NCBI GenBank assembly: GCA_038230735.1
Contig: JBBRMR010000001.1
Coordinates: forward strand, 62,001-126,000
Length of the DNA: 64,000 bases
Direction of reading: 5' to 3'
Origin: Arcicella sp038230735
GTDB taxonomy: Bacteria > Bacteroidota > Bacteroidia > Cytophagales > Spirosomataceae
Positions 1-9,264 of this stretch are shown piece by piece. The position numbers and the translations under genes were made by a program. Each line of letters begins with the position of its first letter. Positions within the stretch are counted from its first letter, which is position 1. The notes beneath the pieces are model-generated. The model saw nothing but the letters and a program-made list of their open reading frames with translations. It ran no database searches and was not told the origin of the DNA.

Positions 1-36
1 AATGCTTTTTTTAGTAAATATAGATAAAATAAGATA

Positions 37-3000
37 ATGAAAAAACTATTAGGGCTTTCCCTTAAATATAAATTTGCAGTCTTCTTTTTTACGGCTCTCA
101 TCGTAGTTTCGGGCGTATTGAGTTTTATGAATACCGCCATTGATGCCTTCCCTGACGTAACCAATACGCAAGTAACCATCATCACGCAATGGCAGGGTAG
201 AAGTGCTGAGGAAATTGAGAAATTTGTAACCGCACCGCTTGAAATTTCGATGAATGGTGTGCAGAAAAAGACCTCGGTACGCTCGACTACCTTGTTCGGT
301 TTATCGGTAATGAACATTATGTTTGATGATGGCGTGGACAATAATTTTGCCCGAATGCAGATAAATAATGCCCTGCAAGGCATCAGTTTACCCGATGGCG
401 TTGAGCCAGACATTCAACCGCCTTACGGACCAACGGGTGAAATTTTTAGATATACACTTGACTCTAAAACGCTATCAGCCAGAAAGTTAAAGGAAATTCA
501 AGATTGGATTATTGATAGAAATATTCGGTCTGTGCCAGGCGTTGCGGATATTGTGAGTTTTGGCGGGGAGGTGAAAACCTACGAAATTAGCGTAAACCCA
601 AATATGTTGCAGGACTACGATATTACGCCTTTGGATGTATATAGTGCCGTCCAAAAAAGTAATATCAACGTGGGTGGCGATGTTATTACCAAAAACAATC
701 AGGCGTATGTAGTTCGGGGCATTGGTTTGCTCAAAAACATCAGTGATATTGAGGATATTTTGGTAAAAAATACGAATGGCGTTCCTATTTATGTAAAAAC
801 GGTTGCTTCGGTTTCGGAGTCGGCTTTACCAAAATTAGGACAAGTGGGGCGAGATAAAACTACGGATGCCGTTGAGGGAATTGTGGTGATGCGTAAGGGG
901 GAAAATCCTTCGGAAGTAATTACTAATTTGAATCTAAAAGTGGAAGAATTGAACAATAAAATTCTGCCAGAGGGGGTAAAAATTAAGGAGTTTTACAACC
1001 GCCAAACACTATTGGATTTTTGTATCGAAACCGTTACTCACAATCTCATCGAGGGTATTGTTTTGGTTACGCTGATTGTCTTGATTTTCTTGGCAGATTG
1101 GCGGGCTTCGCTCATTGTTTCTATTATTATTCCGCTGGCTTTGCTGTTTGCTTTTACGTGCCTGAAATTATTGGGCATGAATGTAAACTTACTTTCTTTG
1201 GGGGCAGTCGATTTTGGAATTATCATTGATGGAACGGTGGTCGTTGTTGAAGGATTGATGGTGGTTTTGGCAGAAAAAGCTCATGACGTGGGTATGGAAA
1301 GATTTAATGGTTTAGCCAAATTATCCATGATTCGCCGCACAGGTTCGAGCATGGGAAAAGCCATTTTTACTTCCAAAATCATCATTTTGGTAGCATTATT
1401 GCCCATTTTTGCTTTTCAAAAAGTAGAAGGAAAAATGTTTACGCCATTGGCTTGGACGCTCGGGGCAGCCTTGGTTGGGGCATTGATTTTTACGCTTACC
1501 CTCGTGCCAGTTTTGGTGAGTATGATGATGAGTAAGAACGTAAAACACAAGTCAAATTTCTTTGTAGATGCCATTTTGAAATATTCTATGAAGCTATTTT
1601 ATTTCTGTTTTGGGCATAAATCGCAAACTTTTATTGCCACTATTCTTATTACCGTGGTTGGACTTTGGACTCTTTCCATTCACGGAACAGAATTTTTACC
1701 CCAACTTAATGAAGGCTCAATTTATGTGCGTGCTAATATGCCACGAAGCGTAAGTTTGGAAGAATCGGTACGCTATTCTAATAAAATTCGGAAGGTTTTT
1801 GAGAGTTATCCCGAAGTAAAAAAGGTACTTTCTCAGGCAGGTCGCCCTAATGATGGCACTGACCCAACTGGTTTTTATAACGTTGAGTTTTTCGTAGATA
1901 TTTATCCGCAGAAAGAATGGAAAAGTGGTTTGTCAAAAGCCGAATTAGTGAATAAAATGGAAGAAAAACTCTCGGTTTTTCAGGGTATTAGCTTCGGTTT
2001 TTCACAGCCCATTATGGATAATGTTGAAGAAGCGGTCTCGGGCGTGAAGGGTTCAATTGCAGTAAAAGTCTATGGAACAGATTTTGAACTTTTACAACAG
2101 GATGCTCAAAAAGTCTATGGTGTTTTGTCAAAAGTACGGGGCATTGAAGATTTGGGAATCATCAAAAACTTGGGACAACCCGAACTCAGAATAGAACTCG
2201 ACCAACAAAAAATGGACTTGTACGGCGTACAAACTGCTGATGCTGAAGCTGTTATGTCAATGGCAATTGGTGGACAAACCGCCAGCCAATTGTTTGAAGG
2301 CGAACGTAAATTTGACATTAGAGTTCGTTTTCAACAACCATTTAGAAAATCAGAAGCGGAGATTGGTAATTTAATGGTGCCAACGATGAACGGGACTAAA
2401 ATACCCATTAAAGAGATTGCGGTGATAAAATCTTTGACGGGTCCAAGTTTGATTTTCAGAGAAGATACTCGCCGATTTATTGCCGTCAAATTTTCAGTTC
2501 GTGGACGAGATATGGGTAGCACCATTGCCGAAGCCCAAGCGGGGGTTTTGAAAGCAATTCCCTCATTACCAAAGGGTTATGAAATGAAATGGAAGGGGGA
2601 TTTTGAGAATCAACAACGAGCTTCCAAACGCCTTGCCCAAGTTGTACCGCTGTCGATGATTGCGATTTTCTTTATTTTGTATTTGCTTTTTGGCAATTTG
2701 AAAGATGCCGCTTTGGTGTTTACTAACGTTCCTTTCGCCATCATTGGTGGGTCGTTGGCTTTGCTGGTAACGGGTACGAATTTTAGTATTTCGGCAGGTA
2801 TTGGTTTCATCGCCCTTTTTGGGATTTGTATTCAGAATGGTGTGATTATGATTGAGGTTTTTAAGGATAATATTAAACAAAAAATGAATCTTCAAAAGGC
2901 TGTGGTTGAGGGAGTTAAGTCGAGAGTTCGCCCCGTTACGATGACTGCCTTTATGGGTATCTTCGGAATGTTACCCGCTGCCATTTCATCGGGTATTGGT

Positions 3001-3132
3001 TCAGAATCTCAGAAGCCTTTGGCAATCGTGGTGATTGGTGGTTTAATTGGAGCAACGATTTTAACATTGTTTATTTTTCCCCTAATCTTTGAAAGATTTT
3101 ATCGGAAGTATTTTGATTTGATGAATCATTGA
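37..3132 (+). CDS. Heavy-metal RND efflux pump, CzcA/CusA family (first paralogue)
   Basis: Inner-membrane proton/cation antiporter of the HME branch of RND transporters, expected to work with an adaptor and a TolC-like channel to export metal cations. At 1031 residues it is full length for the family. The N-terminus has the usual TM1 followed by a conserved segment containing AFPDVTNTQV. TM4 carries DFGIIIDGTVVVVE from about residue 392, with the two Asp and the Glu that are typical of divalent-cation (Zn/Co/Cd/Ni) HME pumps rather than the CusA copper/silver type. The start is the first ATG, 36 bases into the window, so its promoter lies outside. A hairpin and a promoter separate it from the TolC-like gene that follows. 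It is paralogous to the pump at 5922-9023. Family certain; metal specificity inferred. Confidence 0.95.
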   Translation: MKKLLGLSLKYKFAVFFFTALIVVSGVLSFMNTAIDAFPDVTNTQVTIITQWQGRSAEEIEKFVTAPLEISMNGVQKKTSVRSTTLFGLSVMNIMFDDGVDNNFARMQINNALQGISLPDGVEPDIQPPYGPTGEIFRYTLDSKTLSARKLKEIQDWIIDRNIRSVPGVADIVSFGGEVKTYEISVNPNMLQDYDITPLDVYSAVQKSNINVGGDVITKNNQAYVVRGIGLLKNISDIEDILVKNTNGVPIYVKTVASVSESALPKLGQVGRDKTTDAVEGIVVMRKGENPSEVITNLNLKVEELNNKILPEGVKIKEFYNRQTLLDFCIETVTHNLIEGIVLVTLIVLIFLADWRASLIVSIIIPLALLFAFTCLKLLGMNVNLLSLGAVDFGIIIDGTVVVVEGLMVVLAEKAHDVGMERFNGLAKLSMIRRTGSSMGKAIFTSKIIILVALLPIFAFQKVEGKMFTPLAWTLGAALVGALIFTLTLVPVLVSMMMSKNVKHKSNFFVDAILKYSMKLFYFCFGHKSQTFIATILITVVGLWTLSIHGTEFLPQLNEGSIYVRANMPRSVSLEESVRYSNKIRKVFESYPEVKKVLSQAGRPNDGTDPTGFYNVEFFVDIYPQKEWKSGLSKAELVNKMEEKLSVFQGISFGFSQPIMDNVEEAVSGVKGSIAVKVYGTDFELLQQDAQKVYGVLSKVRGIEDLGIIKNLGQPELRIELDQQKMDLYGVQTADAEAVMSMAIGGQTASQLFEGERKFDIRVRFQQPFRKSEAEIGNLMVPTMNGTKIPIKEIAVIKSLTGPSLIFREDTRRFIAVKFSVRGRDMGSTIAEAQAGVLKAIPSLPKGYEMKWKGDFENQQRASKRLAQVVPLSMIAIFFILYLLFGNLKDAALVFTNVPFAIIGGSLALLVTGTNFSISAGIGFIALFGICIQNGVIMIEVFKDNIKQKMNLQKAVVEGVKSRVRPVTMTAFMGIFGMLPAAISSGIGSESQKPLAIVVIGGLIGATILTLFIFPLIFERFYRKYFDLMNH

Positions 3133-3179
3133 AAAATGGTAAACGGTTAATGGTAAACGGTTTTTTGCAAATGATGATT

Positions 3180-3212
3180 GGGGTGGCACGGCTCGAAGCC
3201 GTACCACCCCTG
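3180..3212. terminator. Hairpin after first RND pump
   Basis: Arms GGGGTGG and CCACCCC enclose a second stem, ACGGCT with AGCCGT, with one mismatch and a 3-nt loop. No clear T-run follows. It may be a terminator for the pump gene or a dispersed intergenic palindrome, and may act on either strand. Confidence 0.5.
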
Positions 3213-3285
3213 TAAACTTATTTTAATTCTCAAAATCCCTCATGCTTGCTTCACCGCAACATGGGGATTTTCTGTTTAGTATGGT

Positions 3286-3318
3286 CTTGAAAATATCAAT
3301 CGAAACGTATTACCTTTG
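3286..3318 (+). promoter_or_regulatory. Predicted Bacteroidota promoter for the czcCBA-like operon
   Basis: The -7 box TACCTTTG lies at 3311-3318, with CTTG as a -33-like element at 3286-3289, 21 nt upstream. This matches the Bacteroidota TTTG/TAnnTTTG pattern. It predicts a leader of more than 200 nt before the TolC-like start at 3540. The stretch 3319-3446 holds nothing else recognisable. Confidence 0.5.
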
Positions 3319-3446
3319 TGTGTAGAAACCATTATTTATAAAAAACTTTTTAAACCTCTCCCTGCCTTTTACGTAAATGTAACGTTTCGGCTTTATGAAA
3401 TGAATTAATTCAATTCTCTCAAAACCATTTTTTGATAAAATTATAT

Positions 3447-3481
3447 CAATATAAGTATTTGATAATCGAATACTTATATTG
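3447..3481. promoter_or_regulatory. Perfect 13-bp inverted repeat, possible operator
   Basis: CAATATAAGTATT at 3447-3459 is repeated exactly in inverted orientation at 3469-3481, with a 9-nt spacer. It lies in the leader of the metal-efflux operon, between the predicted promoter and the TolC-like start. It has no G+C-rich stem or T-run, so it looks more like a dimeric-repressor site than a terminator. The cognate regulator is not in the window. Confidence 0.35.
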
Positions 3482-3539
3482 GTCAAAACTTAAATAAAAT
3501 TAAGAAACAAAATAAACTCAATTATTCAGCTAACAAATC

Positions 3540-4796
3540 ATGTTTTTTAAACAATCAATAGTTTTTTTCCTTTTTTTTCTTTCCTCTCAAATTGCTTTTG
3601 GTCAAAAAACCTTCACTTTGGAGGATTGTGAGAGTTCTTTCCGAAAAAATAATCTTCTTTTATTGGCTCAACAATACAACATTAGTGCTTCTCAGGCGGC
3701 AGTTATTCAAGCAAAAATCTGGGAATTACCTTTTTTTTCGGGCGAATTTAACTTGATAAATCCCGAAGGTGGGCGGGTTGCGGATGTGGGTGGGCAAGGA
3801 CAAAAGGCTTTTCAGGTGCAACAATTGATTTATTTGGGAGGCAAAAAAAAGAATGAAGTTACTTTTGCTAAATCAAATATAGCCATTGCCGAATTGCAAT
3901 TACAACAACTCATTCGCAACCTTCGCTATCAGTTGAGACAAAGTTTTTACGTGTTGTATTTTGAACAACAAAAAATCAAATCTCTCAGTAGTCAAGTTGC
4001 CATTGTGGACACTTTGGCGAGGGCTTTTTCGGTGCAAGCGGCTAAAAATAATGTGCCTTTGAAAGATGTAGTAAGACTTCAATCTTTGTCGTTGAATATT
4101 ACCAACGAAATTCTTTCTACTAAAAAGAACATCAATTCTGAACAAGAAAATATTAAAATTATTACAGGCATTGAGGGTCAAATAGTACCAGAGGTACAGG
4201 AAAGGGATTTAGATTTACTTTATAATCAAAAACTCTTGCAAAGCGTTGAAGCTCTTTACGAAACGTCCTTAGAGAAAAATCCTGAGTATTTATCATTCCT
4301 TAAAATCATTGAGAGCGATGAATTACGGATAAGATGGCAAAGGTCTTTATCCACACCCGACCTCACATTAGGAGCTTCGTATGACCAGCGGGGTGGTGCA
4401 TTTGCCAACCAAATAAACGTAACTTTCGGAATTCCTTTGAAAATTTGGGATAGAAATCGGGGCAATATTAAGGTGGCAGAATCGCAATTGGGTCAGACCA
4501 AATTAGAGAAAGATTTCAAAAAATGGGAGTTGAAAAACAGGATAGAAAGTGCCTATCTGACTTGGAAACAACAACAGGAGCAATATTTGCAGGTAAAGGA
4601 AGTAACCAAAGGAAATTTTGAAATTGTGTATAGAGGTGTTCTACAGAATTTTCAAAAACGTAACATTTCACTATTGGATTTTACCGATTTCATGGAAAGT
4701 TATAGCCAAAGTATATTAAATCTGAACGATATTCAAAAACAAGTTGTGCTTTCGAGTGAGGTTTTGAATTATTTGGTTAATGAAAAATTGTTTTAA
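3540..4796 (+). CDS. TolC/CzcC-family outer membrane efflux channel
   Basis: Outer-membrane channel component of a tripartite metal efflux system. A signal peptide ending near FGQ (about residue 22) is followed by long amphipathic heptad-rich helices, including LQLQQLIRNLRYQLRQSFYVLY. A second OEP-type repeat has ASYDQRGGAFANQINVTFGI. At 418 residues it is typical of CzcC-like proteins. Its stop lies inside the upstream extension of the adaptor reading frame, and the preferred adaptor start is 22 nt further on, so the two are tightly linked. Its operon also includes the second RND pump. Family confident; substrate inferred from the HME pumps on each side. Confidence 0.9.
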   Translation: MFFKQSIVFFLFFLSSQIAFGQKTFTLEDCESSFRKNNLLLLAQQYNISASQAAVIQAKIWELPFFSGEFNLINPEGGRVADVGGQGQKAFQVQQLIYLGGKKKNEVTFAKSNIAIAELQLQQLIRNLRYQLRQSFYVLYFEQQKIKSLSSQVAIVDTLARAFSVQAAKNNVPLKDVVRLQSLSLNITNEILSTKKNINSEQENIKIITGIEGQIVPEVQERDLDLLYNQKLLQSVEALYETSLEKNPEYLSFLKIIESDELRIRWQRSLSTPDLTLGASYDQRGGAFANQINVTFGIPLKIWDRNRGNIKVAESQLGQTKLEKDFKKWELKNRIESAYLTWKQQQEQYLQVKEVTKGNFEIVYRGVLQNFQKRNISLLDFTDFMESYSQSILNLNDIQKQVVLSSEVLNYLVNEKLF

Positions 4797-4818
4797 AAAA
4801 ATCTCAATTAATAATAAA

Positions 4819-5904
4819 ATGCGTACTAAAATTGCTGTCATATTTTCGGTTTTTTTAATGACTTCTTCTTGTCAGAAGGAGGAGAAAAGACAGGAGGAAG
4901 TTAAAACCACTTTTGCTTTGACCGACAAAATGTTGGCTTCAACCAAAACCGAACCCGCCTCCATGCAATCGTTGAGAAACGAATTGAATTTTTACGGAAA
5001 AATCACTGCCGATAACAACAAAATTATTGAAGTCTTCCCAGTGGTTGGAGGAAACGTAATCAAGGTTTCCGTAGAATTAGGCGATTACGTGAAAAAGGGT
5101 CAAGTCTTAGCAGTTATCCGAAGTACGGAGGTTGCGGGTTTTGAAAAGGAGTTGGAAGATGCTCAAAATGATGTTGTTATTGCCAAAAATAATGTCAAGG
5201 TTGCTCAAGAACTTTTTGAAGGAAAATTAACCGCTGAAAGAGATGTTTTGGAGGCTAAAAGTATGTCAGACAAGGCTTTATCTCAATTGCATCGCATCCA
5301 AGAGACTTATAAAATTTATAATATCAAAGCAGGGTCAATCTATGAAGTACGCTCACCGTTGAATGGTTTTGTGATTGAAAAACACATCAACCAAGATATG
5401 CTTTTGCGGAGCGACAAGACGGATAATATCTTTGATGTGGCTGAAATTGACAACGTTTGGGCGATTGCTAATGTAAACGAAAGCGATATTAATTTGGTAA
5501 AATTAGGAGAGACCGCCGCCGTAACAACGCTCAGTAATCCAGACAAAATTTTTAATGGTCATGTTGATAAAATTTATAATATAATTGACCCAGAAACCAA
5601 AGCAATGAAGGTTCGTATTAGGTTAGCAAATGCTAATTATCTCTTGAAACCAGAGATGAGAGCGAACATTAAATTATCATTCACCGAAGGTAAAAGTATG
5701 TTGGCTGTACCTTCAACTGCGGTTGTGTTTGATAAGAGTAAAAACTATGTAATGATTTTTCATGACAAAGCAAATATCGAAACTCGGCAAGTGGAAGTTT
5801 TCCGGCAGATTGGTGATATTACTTACATTTCATCGGGCTTGAAAGCGGGTGAAAAAGTGCTGACTGCCAATCAATTATTTGTGTATGATGCTTTGAATGA
5901 TTAA
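4819..5904 (+). CDS. RND periplasmic adaptor lipoprotein (CzcB/HlyD family)
   Basis: Membrane-fusion protein linking the RND pump to the TolC-like channel. The ATG at 4819 is preferred because it gives a compact lipoprotein signal ending LMTSSC, with the lipid-attached Cys at residue 18. An ATG at 4780 would overlap the channel gene and add 13 charged residues ahead of that signal. The order is: a barrel-sandwich half (VGGNVIKVSVELGDYVKKGQ), an alpha-helical hairpin, the second lipoyl half (SPLNGFVIEKHINQDMLL), then beta-barrel and membrane-proximal domains (DPETKAMKVRIRL, GLKAGEKVLT). It lies 17 nt upstream of the second pump and probably serves both pumps. Confidence 0.9.
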   Translation: MRTKIAVIFSVFLMTSSCQKEEKRQEEVKTTFALTDKMLASTKTEPASMQSLRNELNFYGKITADNNKIIEVFPVVGGNVIKVSVELGDYVKKGQVLAVIRSTEVAGFEKELEDAQNDVVIAKNNVKVAQELFEGKLTAERDVLEAKSMSDKALSQLHRIQETYKIYNIKAGSIYEVRSPLNGFVIEKHINQDMLLRSDKTDNIFDVAEIDNVWAIANVNESDINLVKLGETAAVTTLSNPDKIFNGHVDKIYNIIDPETKAMKVRIRLANANYLLKPEMRANIKLSFTEGKSMLAVPSTAVVFDKSKNYVMIFHDKANIETRQVEVFRQIGDITYISSGLKAGEKVLTANQLFVYDALND

Positions 5905-5921
5905 CATCGAAAAAAAATATC

Positions 5922-8900
5922 GTGAATAAATTTATTAGAAATATTATTGCATTTTCCATTAAAAATAAGCCATTTACCTTCTTTTGGGTGGGTTTGTTGG
6001 TGATTTCTGGATTTATTGCTTTCAAAAATATGCCCATTGAGGCGTTTCCTGATGTTACGAATACGCAGATAATTATCGTAACGGAATGGAATGGGCGAAG
6101 TGCCGAAGAAATTGAACGTTTTGTTACGACTCCCATCGAAATTTCGATGAGTTCGGTACAGAAAAAAACCAGTGTTCGAAGCATTACGATGTTCGGATTA
6201 TCGGTTATCAAAATCATTTTTGAAGATGATGTTGAAGACTTTTTTGCGAGACAACAGGTTAATAATCAACTCCGTAGCATTTCTTTGCCTAATGACGTTT
6301 CGCCCGATGTGCAACCGCCTTATGGACCAACGGGAGAGGTTTTTCGTTACGTATTGAAAGGTAAAAATCGTGATACTCGTGAGCTTTTGACGATACAAAA
6401 TTGGGTAATTGACAGACAGTTGCGTTCTGTGCCAGGCGTTGCGGATTTAGTGGCTTTTGGTGGACAAGAAAAGACTTATGACGTAAATGTTGATCCAAGT
6501 CGTTTGGCAAAATATGATATTACACCTTTGCAGGTTTTTGAGGCAATCAATCAGAGTAATATCAACGTTGGCGGAGATATTATTGAGAAGAACGGGCAGG
6601 CGTATGTGGTGCGTGGCGTTGGGCTTTTGGCATCCATTACCGACATTGAAAATATCATTGTGGCGGATGCAGGGGGTAATCCAATCTTAGTAAAAAACCT
6701 TGCAGATGTCAATGAAAGCTCATTTCCGAGAGTTGGGCAGGTGGGTTTGAACGATAATGATGATGTAGTTGAAGGCATTGTGGTGATGCGAAAAGGTGAA
6801 AACCCGAAGGAGGTTTTGGAGCGAATAAAAGAAAAAATTGCGGACATAAACGAGCGAGTTTTGCCCAAAGATGTGAAGATGGAGACCTTCTACGACCGTG
6901 ATAATTTGATGAATTACACCACCACAACCGTGATGCACAATATGTTTGAAGGCATCCTTTTTGTAACGGTAATCGTCTTTTTATTCATGGCAGATTGGCG
7001 AACAACCGTTACGGTTTCCATCATCATTCCACTATCGCTTTTGTTTGCCTTTTTATGTTTGAAATTAAAGGGAATGAGTGCCAATTTATTATCGTTGGGG
7101 GCGGTGGACTTCGGTATAATCATTGATGGTGCGGTGGTGATGGTGGAAGGCGTTTTTGTAACCCTCGACCATATTGCCCACAAGAAAGGCATGGCGGCTT
7201 ACAATAAATTAGCCATCGGCAGTATTATCAAAAAAACGGGTACGGAGCTTGGAAAAGCCATTTTCTTCTCTAAACTGATTATTATCACGGCACTTTTACC
7301 CATCTTTGCTTTCCAAAAAGTAGAGGGTAAAATGTTTTCTCCTTTGGCTTACACGCTGGGTTTTGCCTTGTTGGGAGCATTACTTTTTACGCTGACCCTT
7401 GTACCTGTACTTTGCCATATTTTCTTGAATAAAAATGTTCGAGAAAAAGACAATCCGTTCGTGAATTTTTGGAATAGAATTGTGGAAAAAGGTATTATTT
7501 TTACTTTCAAACATAAGAAAACAACCCTTATTGCTTCGGTACTTCTGATTGCAGGAAGTTTCTTTTCGGCTACATTTTTGGGGACAGAATTTTTGCCCCA
7601 ACTCAATGAAGGAGCTTTGTGGGTAGAAGCCAAAATGCCAATGAGTAATAGTTTGCCTGAAACCGTGAAAATGACGGCAATTTTACGGAAAGAATTAAGA
7701 GCATTTCCAGAAGTGAATGGCGTGTTGAGTCAAGTGGGGCGAAGCAATGACGGCACCGACCCCAGTGGTTTTTATTACGTGCAGATGCAGGTGAATCTAA
7801 AACCCAAAGACGACTGGAAACGCAAGATTTCGATGGATGATCTGGTGCGTCAGATGGATAATTCTTTGAAAAAATATCAAGGAATTGGCTACAATTATTC
7901 CCAACCCATTATTGATAATGTGGCGGAAAGTGTGGCGGGAATCAATGCCTCAAATGCTGTGAAAATTTACGGAGATGATTTGGAAAAATTGGATGAATTA
8001 GCCAATAAAGTGATTGACCAAATTGAAAATGTGGAAGGAATTAAAGACGTTGGTATTTTGAGAAACGTTGGTCAGCCCGAAATTTCGGTGGTTTTAGACC
8101 GTGAAAAAATGGCAGCCTATGGTATCAAAGTAGCTGATGCTCAGGCAGTTTTGGAAATGGCTTTTGGTGGAAAAACGGCTACTCAAAAGTATGAAGACGA
8201 AAAGAAATTTGATATTCGGGTTCGTTACAGCAAAGATTATCGCAAGGACGAAGTTGATATGGCAAACCTAAAAGTACCAACTTTATCGGGTGTAAAAATT
8301 CCTTTGAAAGAGATTTCAAGCATCAAAAGAATTACGGGTCCCGCCTTTATTTATCGGGATAATACTAAGCGATTTATTGGCGTGAAGTTCTCGGTTCGAG
8401 ATAGAGATTTGGGTAGTACCATCACCGAAGCACAAGCTAATGTTGCTAAAGGAATCAAACTCCCAGCGGGTTATAGTGTGGGTTGGACGGGTGAATTTGA
8501 AAACCAAGTGCGAGCCACCAAACGATTGACCGAAATGGTACCAATCAGCCTTGTAGGTATTTTTGTATTACTTTTCATCATGTTTGGTAATATCAAAGAT
8601 TCCTTGATAGTATTGGCAAATGTGCCTTTCGCCATCGTGGGCGGGATTGCAGCTTTGCACATTACGGGAACAAATTTCGGGATTTCGGGCGGTGTTGGCT
8701 TTATTGCTTTGTTTGGAATTTGTATTCAAAATGGGGTGATTTTGATTTCAGAATTTCATAACAATTTGAAAATAAATATACCGCTAAGTCAAGCTATTAT
8801 GGATGCAGTAAAAGTGAGAACCAGACCCGTTGTGATGACGGCATTAATGGCTTCCATTGGACTTTTACCAGCGGCATTGAGTACGGGGATTGGTTCAGAA

Positions 8901-9023
8901 TCTCAAAAACCTTTGGCTATCGTAATTATTGGGGGTTTAATAACCGCCACCATTCTAACGCTCTTGGTTTTCCCCATCATTTTCTGGGTTTTTAATCGGA
9001 AGAAATTTGAGGTGATTGATTAA
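5922..9023 (+). CDS. Heavy-metal RND efflux pump, CzcA/CusA family (second paralogue)
   Basis: Full-length HME-RND transporter of 1033 residues, expected to sit in the inner membrane and exchange protons for divalent metal cations. It starts at a GTG just downstream of the adaptor stop. The TM4 signature DFGIIIDGAVVMVE begins near residue 396 and keeps both Asp and the Glu. Porter-domain and TM segments align along the whole length with the 37-3132 pump: AFPDVTNTQ, QPPYGPTGE, LLSLGAVDFG and FQKVEGKMF occur in both. A strong bidirectional terminator follows. Family certain; the division of labour with its paralogue is unknown. Confidence 0.95.
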   Translation: MNKFIRNIIAFSIKNKPFTFFWVGLLVISGFIAFKNMPIEAFPDVTNTQIIIVTEWNGRSAEEIERFVTTPIEISMSSVQKKTSVRSITMFGLSVIKIIFEDDVEDFFARQQVNNQLRSISLPNDVSPDVQPPYGPTGEVFRYVLKGKNRDTRELLTIQNWVIDRQLRSVPGVADLVAFGGQEKTYDVNVDPSRLAKYDITPLQVFEAINQSNINVGGDIIEKNGQAYVVRGVGLLASITDIENIIVADAGGNPILVKNLADVNESSFPRVGQVGLNDNDDVVEGIVVMRKGENPKEVLERIKEKIADINERVLPKDVKMETFYDRDNLMNYTTTTVMHNMFEGILFVTVIVFLFMADWRTTVTVSIIIPLSLLFAFLCLKLKGMSANLLSLGAVDFGIIIDGAVVMVEGVFVTLDHIAHKKGMAAYNKLAIGSIIKKTGTELGKAIFFSKLIIITALLPIFAFQKVEGKMFSPLAYTLGFALLGALLFTLTLVPVLCHIFLNKNVREKDNPFVNFWNRIVEKGIIFTFKHKKTTLIASVLLIAGSFFSATFLGTEFLPQLNEGALWVEAKMPMSNSLPETVKMTAILRKELRAFPEVNGVLSQVGRSNDGTDPSGFYYVQMQVNLKPKDDWKRKISMDDLVRQMDNSLKKYQGIGYNYSQPIIDNVAESVAGINASNAVKIYGDDLEKLDELANKVIDQIENVEGIKDVGILRNVGQPEISVVLDREKMAAYGIKVADAQAVLEMAFGGKTATQKYEDEKKFDIRVRYSKDYRKDEVDMANLKVPTLSGVKIPLKEISSIKRITGPAFIYRDNTKRFIGVKFSVRDRDLGSTITEAQANVAKGIKLPAGYSVGWTGEFENQVRATKRLTEMVPISLVGIFVLLFIMFGNIKDSLIVLANVPFAIVGGIAALHITGTNFGISGGVGFIALFGICIQNGVILISEFHNNLKINIPLSQAIMDAVKVRTRPVVMTALMASIGLLPAALSTGIGSESQKPLAIVIIGGLITATILTLLVFPIIFWVFNRKKFEVID

Positions 9024-9035
9024 TCGAAAACTCAC

Positions 9036-9072
9036 AAAAAAGCCCTAAATTTTGCGAATTTAGGGCTTTTTT
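9036..9072. terminator. Bidirectional rho-independent terminator
   Basis: AAAAAGCCCTAAATT pairs with AATTTAGGGCTTTTT around a 5-nt loop, giving a U-run on both strands. It ends the efflux operon and also faces the minus-strand small genes at 9090-9711. Confidence 0.9.
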
Positions 9073-9089
9073 GTGTGATTATCAATGAA

Positions 9090-9260
9090 TTAGCGTGGGG
9101 GTAAAATAAATTTTCCACTGGCAATAAAAGTATTTGCTTCATCCAATTTCTTTTGAACTGATGGATGTATTACACCCATTCCTTTTTCTTTTCTTTCTGT
9201 AAAAGGATAAGGTTTATAATCAGTGAAAACTGGGATTTCTTCTATTTCTTCTGTTTTCAT
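9090..9260 (-). CDS. Small protein of unknown function (56 aa)
   Basis: The 56-residue protein starts MKTEEIEEIP and ends GKFILPPR. The ATG at 9260 is preferred over an upstream in-frame start because that longer frame overlaps the preceding gene out of frame. It lies 4 nt downstream of the DUF6934-like frame on the same strand, so the two were probably co-transcribed. I recognise no motif. A partner or antitoxin-like role is possible from the pairing alone and is not otherwise supported. Confidence 0.5.
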   Translation of the reverse strand: MKTEEIEEIPVFTDYKPYPFTERKEKGMGVIHPSVQKKLDEANTFIASGKFILPPR

Positions 9261-9264
9261 ATTC

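Noticed and set aside
1020..1229. Short open frames in other frames or on the opposite strand inside the RND pump genes
   Set aside because: They overlap long, family-matching genes and have no family-like sequence or initiation signals; they are shadows of the coding sequence.
4780..4818. Upstream ATG start for the CzcB-like adaptor
   Set aside because: It would add 13 residues ahead of an otherwise textbook lipoprotein signal and overlap the preceding gene; the 4819 start is better.
37..9023. Copper/silver CusA-type assignment of the pumps
   Set aside because: TM4 carries the DFGIIIDG..VVVVE/VVMVE acidic signature of divalent-metal pumps, and no CusF-like gene is linked.
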